DNA of 9,338 nucleotides from Limnohabitans sp. GTDB taxonomy: Bacteria > Pseudomonadota > Gammaproteobacteria > Burkholderiales > Burkholderiaceae_C. The stretch covers positions 1 to 9,338 of the forward strand of contig VEQI01000106.1 in NCBI GenBank assembly GCA_018883305.1, in the 5' to 3' direction. Positions within the stretch are counted from its first letter, which is position 1. Each line of letters starts with the position of its first letter. This document shows, one piece after another, positions 5,627-9,338 of the stretch. The translations under genes were made by a program, and so were the position numbers. A model generated the notes under the pieces. It was not told the DNA's origin, made no database searches, and saw nothing but the letters and a program-made list of their open reading frames with translations.

Positions 5627-7201
5627 ATGAACGCACTCATTTCCGTCTCCGACAAAACCGGCATTGTTGAACTGGCGCAAGCCCTGCATGGCCTGGGCAT
5701 TGGCCTCATCTCCACCGGGGGCACGGCCAAGCTGCTTTCCCAAGCAGGTTTGCCCGTGCGTGAAGTGGCTGATGTCACCGGCTTTCCTGAAATGCTGGAT
5801 GGCCGCGTCAAGACGCTGCACCCCATGGTGCATGGCGGCCTGCTGGCACGCCGCGATTTGCCTGAGCACATGCAATCTTTGCAGGCATACGGCATTGGCA
5901 CCATTGATCTGCTGATCGTCAATTTGTATCCGTTCGAGGCCACGGTGGCCAAGGCCGATTGCACGCTGGAAGACGCGATTGAGAACATTGACATCGGCGG
6001 CCCGGCCATGGTGCGCAGTGCGGCCAAAAACTGGAAAGATGTGGCGGTGCTGACTGATGCCTCCCAATACGAAGTGGTGCTGCGCGAACTGCGTGAGCAT
6101 GGCAAAACCACCGAGGCTACCCGCTTTGCGCTGTCGGTGGCTGCGTTCAACCGCATCAGCAACTATGACGCGGCCATCAGTGACTACCTGTCTTCCTACA
6201 ATCTGGGCACGGGTCAGCGCAGCGAGTTCCCTGGTCAGTCGAATGGGCGCTTTGTCAAGCTGCAAGACCTGCGTTATGGCGAGAACCCGCACCAAAGCGC
6301 GGCGTTCTACCGTGACCTGAATCCGGCGCCAGGTTCGCTGGTGACGGCCACGCAGTTGCAGGGCAAGGAGCTGTCCTACAACAACATCGCGGATGCAGAT
6401 GCTGCGTGGGAATGCGTCAAGAGTTTCGAGCAGGCGGCCTGCGTCATCGTCAAGCACGCCAACCCTTGCGGCGTGGCTGTGGGGCACGGCGCGCATGAGG
6501 CGTATCTCAAAGCCTTCAAGACGGATCCCACCTCGGCGTTTGGCGGCATCATTGCCTTCAACCGCACCGTGGATGAAGCCACGGCCCAGGAAGTGAGCAA
6601 ACAATTCGTCGAAGTGCTGATGGCTCCCGATTACACGCCCCAAGCGCTGGCGCTGTTTCAGGCCAAGGCCAACGTACGCGTGCTCAAAATCCCGATGCCC
6701 CCGGGCGGCGCCAGTGCCTGGGAACAAGGCCGCAATACGCACGACATCAAGCGCGTGGGTTCCGGCTTACTGATTCAAACGGCGGACAACCATGAACTCA
6801 AGCTGGCCGATCTGAAGGTGGTGACGCGCCGACAGCCCACGCCGGAGCAATTGCAGGATCTGCTGTTTGCCTGGAAAGTGGCGCAATACGTCAAGAGCAA
6901 CGCCATTGTGTTCTGTGCCAATGGCATGACCATGGGCGTGGGCGCCGGTCAGATGAGTCGCCTGGACTCGGCGCGCATTGCCAGCATCAAGGCTGAACAT
7001 GCGGGCCTGTCACTCAAGGGCACGGCGGTGGCCAGTGACGCCTTCTTCCCGTTCCGTGATGGCCTGGATGTGGTGGTGGATGCGGGCGCCACTTGCGTGG
7101 CTCAGCCTGGTGGCTCCATGCGCGATCAGGAAGTGATTGACGCTGCCAATGAACGCGACGTGGCCATGGTGTTCACGGGTGTGCGTCACTTCCGTCACTG
7201 A
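5627..7201 (+). CDS. purH: Bifunctional AICAR formyltransferase/IMP cyclohydrolase PurH
   Basis: PurH carries out the last two steps of purine synthesis in the cytoplasm: formylation of AICAR by 10-formyl-THF, then ring closure to IMP. The 524-residue protein is full length (E. coli has 529). The N-terminal cyclohydrolase (MGS-like) domain opens with ISVSDKTG (5-12), then STGGTAKLL and the GRVKTLHP motif near 59-66. The formyltransferase domain holds RYGENPHQ (216-223) and the catalytic KHANPCG motif (K276, H277), ending with the SDAFFPFRDG and QPGGSMRDQEV elements. The ATG at 5627 is where family similarity begins; upstream in-frame sequence overlaps fis and is not conserved-looking. The ribosome binding site is weak. 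It lies 86 bp after fis with no convincing promoter between, so it is probably in the dusB-fis operon. It converges on hemL. Confidence 0.96.
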   Translation: MNALISVSDKTGIVELAQALHGLGIGLISTGGTAKLLSQAGLPVREVADVTGFPEMLDGRVKTLHPMVHGGLLARRDLPEHMQSLQAYGIGTIDLLIVNLYPFEATVAKADCTLEDAIENIDIGGPAMVRSAAKNWKDVAVLTDASQYEVVLRELREHGKTTEATRFALSVAAFNRISNYDAAISDYLSSYNLGTGQRSEFPGQSNGRFVKLQDLRYGENPHQSAAFYRDLNPAPGSLVTATQLQGKELSYNNIADADAAWECVKSFEQAACVIVKHANPCGVAVGHGAHEAYLKAFKTDPTSAFGGIIAFNRTVDEATAQEVSKQFVEVLMAPDYTPQALALFQAKANVRVLKIPMPPGGASAWEQGRNTHDIKRVGSGLLIQTADNHELKLADLKVVTRRQPTPEQLQDLLFAWKVAQYVKSNAIVFCANGMTMGVGAGQMSRLDSARIASIKAEHAGLSLKGTAVASDAFFPFRDGLDVVVDAGATCVAQPGGSMRDQEVIDAANERDVAMVFTGVRHFRH

Positions 7202-7222
7202 GTCTCCGCCCCGTCATGGCGT

Positions 7223-7253
7223 GCAAGGACAGGTGTGTGACCAAGTTCCTTGC
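7223..7253. terminator. Hairpin between convergent purH and hemL, possible bidirectional terminator
   Basis: GCAAGGA (7223-7229) is perfectly inverted as TCCTTGC (7247-7253), and inside it GGT (7232-7234) can pair with ACC (7240-7242) across a five-base loop. It is central in the 65-bp spacer where both transcripts should end. No T-tract follows on either strand, so it is not a classical intrinsic terminator. Confidence 0.4.
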
Positions 7254-7266
7254 GATGACAGCTATC

Positions 7267-8562
7267 TCACAGCGACGCAAACACGGCGTCTGCAGCGGCG
7301 ATGGTCGCCTGGATATCTTCAGCGCTGTGTGCTGAACTGACGAAGCCAGCCTCATACAACGCCGGAGCAATGTACACGCCACGGTCCAGGAGGCCGTGAA
7401 ACAATTGATTGAAGCGCGGGCTGTCGCTCTTCATCACGCTGCTGTAGTTGCGTGGCAGTTCTGGCAGCAGGAAGAAGCCGAACATGCCCCCCTGGCAATC
7501 CGCGCTGAAGGGCACACCGTGCTTCTTGGCACTGGCTTTCAGTCCGTCCACCAGGTCATGGGTGCGTTGGGACAGCGCGTCCCAGAAACCGGGTTTGGCA
7601 ATTTCTTTCAAGGTGGCCAGGCCACAGGCAGTGGCCACCGGGTTACCACTCAAGGTGCCGGCTTGATACACCGGGCCCAAGGGCGCCAGTTGCTCCATGA
7701 TGGCGCGTGGTCCGCCAAACGCCGCCAGCGGCATGCCACCACCAATCACTTTGCCCAGCACGGTGATGTCCGGTTTGAAGCCAGGCAGCGCTTGTGCATA
7801 GAGGCTTTGTGCGCTGCCCAGGGCCACACGGAACCCGGTCATCACTTCGTCCAGCACCAACAGAGCGCCGTGCTGGGTGCACAGTTCGCGGCAACGCTTC
7901 ATGAAGGCCACGTCGGAACGCACGAAGTTCATGTTACCGGCGATGGGTTCCATCATCAGACAGGCGATGTCTGCGCTGTGCAGCGTGAAGGCCTCCTCCA
8001 GTTGCGCCAGGTTGTTGTACTCCAGCACCAGGGTGTCTTGCACCACCTCGGCAGGCACGCCGGCGCTGGTGGGGTTGCCAAAGGTGGCCAGGCCAGAGCC
8101 GGCTTTCACCAGCAAGGCGTCAGCGTGACCGTGGTAGCAGCCTTCAAACTTGATCAGCTTGCGCCGACCGGTGGCACCACGGGCCAGCCGAATGGCGGTC
8201 ATGGCTGCTTCGGTGCCCGAACTCACCAAGCGCACCATGTCCATGGAAGGCACATGTGAGAGGATGGCCTCGGCCAGTTCAATTTCACGCTCGGTGGGCG
8301 CGCCAAAGGAGAAGCCTTCCACGGCGGCACGTTGCACGGCCTCCAGAACCGCTGGATGACCATGGCCCAGGATCATCGGACCCCAGGAGCCGATGTAATC
8401 GATGTAGCGCTGGCCGTTGGCATCCCAGAAGTAAGGCCCTTGAGCTCGGCTGATGAAGCGAGGCGTGCCGCCCACAGCGCGAAAGGCGCGGACGGGCGAA
8501 TTGACACCCCCAGGGATGACTTGGCGAGCACGGTCGAACAGGGATTGATTGAGATCAGTCAT
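7267..8562 (-). CDS. hemL: Glutamate-1-semialdehyde 2,1-aminomutase HemL
   Basis: HemL converts glutamate-1-semialdehyde to 5-aminolevulinate, the committed product of the C5 route to heme, using pyridoxal/pyridoxamine phosphate. The 431-residue protein is of normal length. Visible family features are the substrate-site GGVNSPVRAF (18-27), SSGTEAAM (114-121) for phosphate binding, YHGHAD (143-148), GNPTSAGVP of the mobile gating loop (162-170), LDEVMTGFR with the pyridine-nitrogen aspartate D238, and the Schiff-base lysine K271 in VLGKVIGGGMP. The start is the ATG at 8562; a TTG two codons earlier is less likely. It begins 11 bp after the stop of the ThiD-like kinase gene, so the two probably form an operon. 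Its product supplies heme, which the NO reductase encoded nearby would need, though no direct link is seen. Confidence 0.96.
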   Translation of the reverse strand: MTDLNQSLFDRARQVIPGGVNSPVRAFRAVGGTPRFISRAQGPYFWDANGQRYIDYIGSWGPMILGHGHPAVLEAVQRAAVEGFSFGAPTEREIELAEAILSHVPSMDMVRLVSSGTEAAMTAIRLARGATGRRKLIKFEGCYHGHADALLVKAGSGLATFGNPTSAGVPAEVVQDTLVLEYNNLAQLEEAFTLHSADIACLMMEPIAGNMNFVRSDVAFMKRCRELCTQHGALLVLDEVMTGFRVALGSAQSLYAQALPGFKPDITVLGKVIGGGMPLAAFGGPRAIMEQLAPLGPVYQAGTLSGNPVATACGLATLKEIAKPGFWDALSQRTHDLVDGLKASAKKHGVPFSADCQGGMFGFFLLPELPRNYSSVMKSDSPRFNQLFHGLLDRGVYIAPALYEAGFVSSAHSAEDIQATIAAADAVFASL

Positions 8563-8573
8563 GGGCAATTAGC

Positions 8574-9338
8574 TCAGTGTTTGGTTTCGTGCCGAGGCAG
8601 TGAAAAATCTTCCGCGGTAGCAGGTGGCGATGCCTCGTCTGAGGACTCAGCATCTTCGTCTTGGGGGGCCCAGAACAGGCGGTCGGGGATGACGTGGCCC
8701 ATGCCCGGGCGAAAGCCGCTGTCCAGGCTGTGGTCCAGGTAGGTCAGGGCTTCGGTGGTGGCCAGTTGCAGGTCGGTGCCTGCGGCCAACAGCCCCGCCA
8801 ATGCGGCACTCAAGGTGTCACCCGCACCGGAGAAGACCGCGTCAAAGCGCTCCAGTCGTTCGGACAACAGCACGCTGTTGGGGGTGGCCAGGACGTTGTC
8901 CATGAATTGATCGGGCGTGCTGATGCCGGTCACCAGGGTGTAAGGCGCGCCTTTGTCTGCGGCCGCACGGGCAATGTCGCGCGCACTGGGGGGCTTCTCG
9001 CTGCTCCAGTCCGGCAGCAACCAGCGCCACAGCGTGTTGTGGTTACCCACCAGCAAGGTGGTTTGTGGCAGCATCAGTTCGCGAAAGGCGTCCAGGTAGT
9101 TGTCGATCTGCTCGTCTTCCCACCAGGACAGGTTGGGCATGTACGCCACTACGGGCACATCCCCGTAATCAGAGGCAATTTCTGCAATGGTGCTGAGGGT
9201 TTCCGGTGAGCCGCAAAAGCCCACTTTGATGACTTGCACGCTCAAGTCTTCCAGCACCGCACGGGCTTGTTCAGCCACGGTGTCTTCATCCAGGGCCACG
9301 TGATCGAAGATTTCCGCGGTGTCACGGATGTACACCCC
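8574..9338 (-). CDS. Ribokinase-fold vitamin kinase, ThiD/PdxK-like (5' partial)
   Basis: This is a PfkB/ribokinase-superfamily kinase, in this lineage usually labelled hydroxymethylpyrimidine/phosphomethylpyrimidine kinase (ThiD, thiamine synthesis). The frame runs off the right edge, so the N terminus is missing; the GTG at 9335 is internal, within GVYIRDTAEIF. Numbering from that GTG, IKVGF (36-40) and the PVVAYMPNLSWW stretch (61-72) form the sheet, and the anion-hole motif is GAGDT at 170-174 with catalytic-base candidate D173. Classical ThiD enzymes have a Cys at this place (GxGC), whereas ribokinases and PdxK/PdxY pyridoxal kinases have Asp, so the substrate is uncertain. The GFRPGMGHVIPDRLFWA segment is followed by an acidic, probably disordered tail of about 30 residues. 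It stops 11 bp before hemL, a PLP enzyme, and is probably cotranscribed with it. Confidence 0.75.
   Translation of the reverse strand, partial: GVYIRDTAEIFDHVALDEDTVAEQARAVLEDLSVQVIKVGFCGSPETLSTIAEIASDYGDVPVVAYMPNLSWWEDEQIDNYLDAFRELMLPQTTLLVGNHNTLWRWLLPDWSSEKPPSARDIARAAADKGAPYTLVTGISTPDQFMDNVLATPNSVLLSERLERFDAVFSGAGDTLSAALAGLLAAGTDLQLATTEALTYLDHSLDSGFRPGMGHVIPDRLFWAPQDEDAESSDEASPPATAEDFSLPRHETKH

Noticed and set aside
5354..6742. 462-codon open frame on the minus strand opposite fis and purH
   Set aside because: It is antisense to the clear PurH and Fis coding frames, its product is rich in Arg, His and Gln without any recognisable domain, and long antisense frames are common in GC-rich genes.
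7396..8259. 287-codon open frame on the plus strand opposite hemL
   Set aside because: It is a shadow of hemL; the product is His/Gln/Gly-rich and has no recognisable motif or ribosome binding site.

Overview
The window reads as chromosomal DNA of a betaproteobacterium, most likely order Burkholderiales and probably a Comamonadaceae-like lineage. Coding density is high, base composition is moderately GC-rich, the order dusB-fis-purH is conserved, and the HemL, DusB, PurH and NorD-like proteins look betaproteobacterial. The genus cannot be fixed from the sequence alone. No mobile element, CRISPR array, tRNA or rRNA is visible, and there is no gene-free stretch longer than 300 bases.

Region 1 (1-3232, plus strand) is the downstream end of a nitric oxide reductase (nor) locus. 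It holds the 3' part of a membrane polyferredoxin of the NapH/NosR/CcoG type, translationally coupled to a complete norD (VWA-domain activation protein for NO reductase). After a 97-bp gap with a candidate promoter and operator comes nsrR, an Rrf2-family Fe-S nitric oxide sensor. norB, norC and norQ are not in the window; they may lie upstream.

Region 2 (3222-4154, minus strand) carries two small membrane-protein genes: a YqaA/DedA-type protein followed by a SirB2-family protein. The SirB2 gene converges on nsrR, and the two coding ends overlap by 11 bp.

Region 3 (4279-7201, plus strand) is a housekeeping operon: dusB (tRNA dihydrouridine synthase), fis (nucleoid protein; its ATGA overlaps the dusB stop) and purH (last two steps of IMP synthesis). 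A 124-bp divergent intergenic region separates yqaA and dusB and contains candidate -10 elements for both directions.

Region 4 (7267-9338, minus strand) has a ribokinase-fold kinase of the kind usually labelled ThiD (5' end outside the window), followed 11 bp later by hemL (glutamate-1-semialdehyde aminotransferase, heme precursor synthesis). hemL and purH converge on a 65-bp spacer that holds a hairpin.

Nothing here is clearly a new biological system. The points most worth a second look are the extra Fe-S membrane protein embedded in the nor locus, the Asp-type (not Cys-type) anion-hole motif in the ThiD-like kinase next to a PLP enzyme, the palindromes at the nsrR promoter, and a possible leaderless start for the yqaA-like gene.
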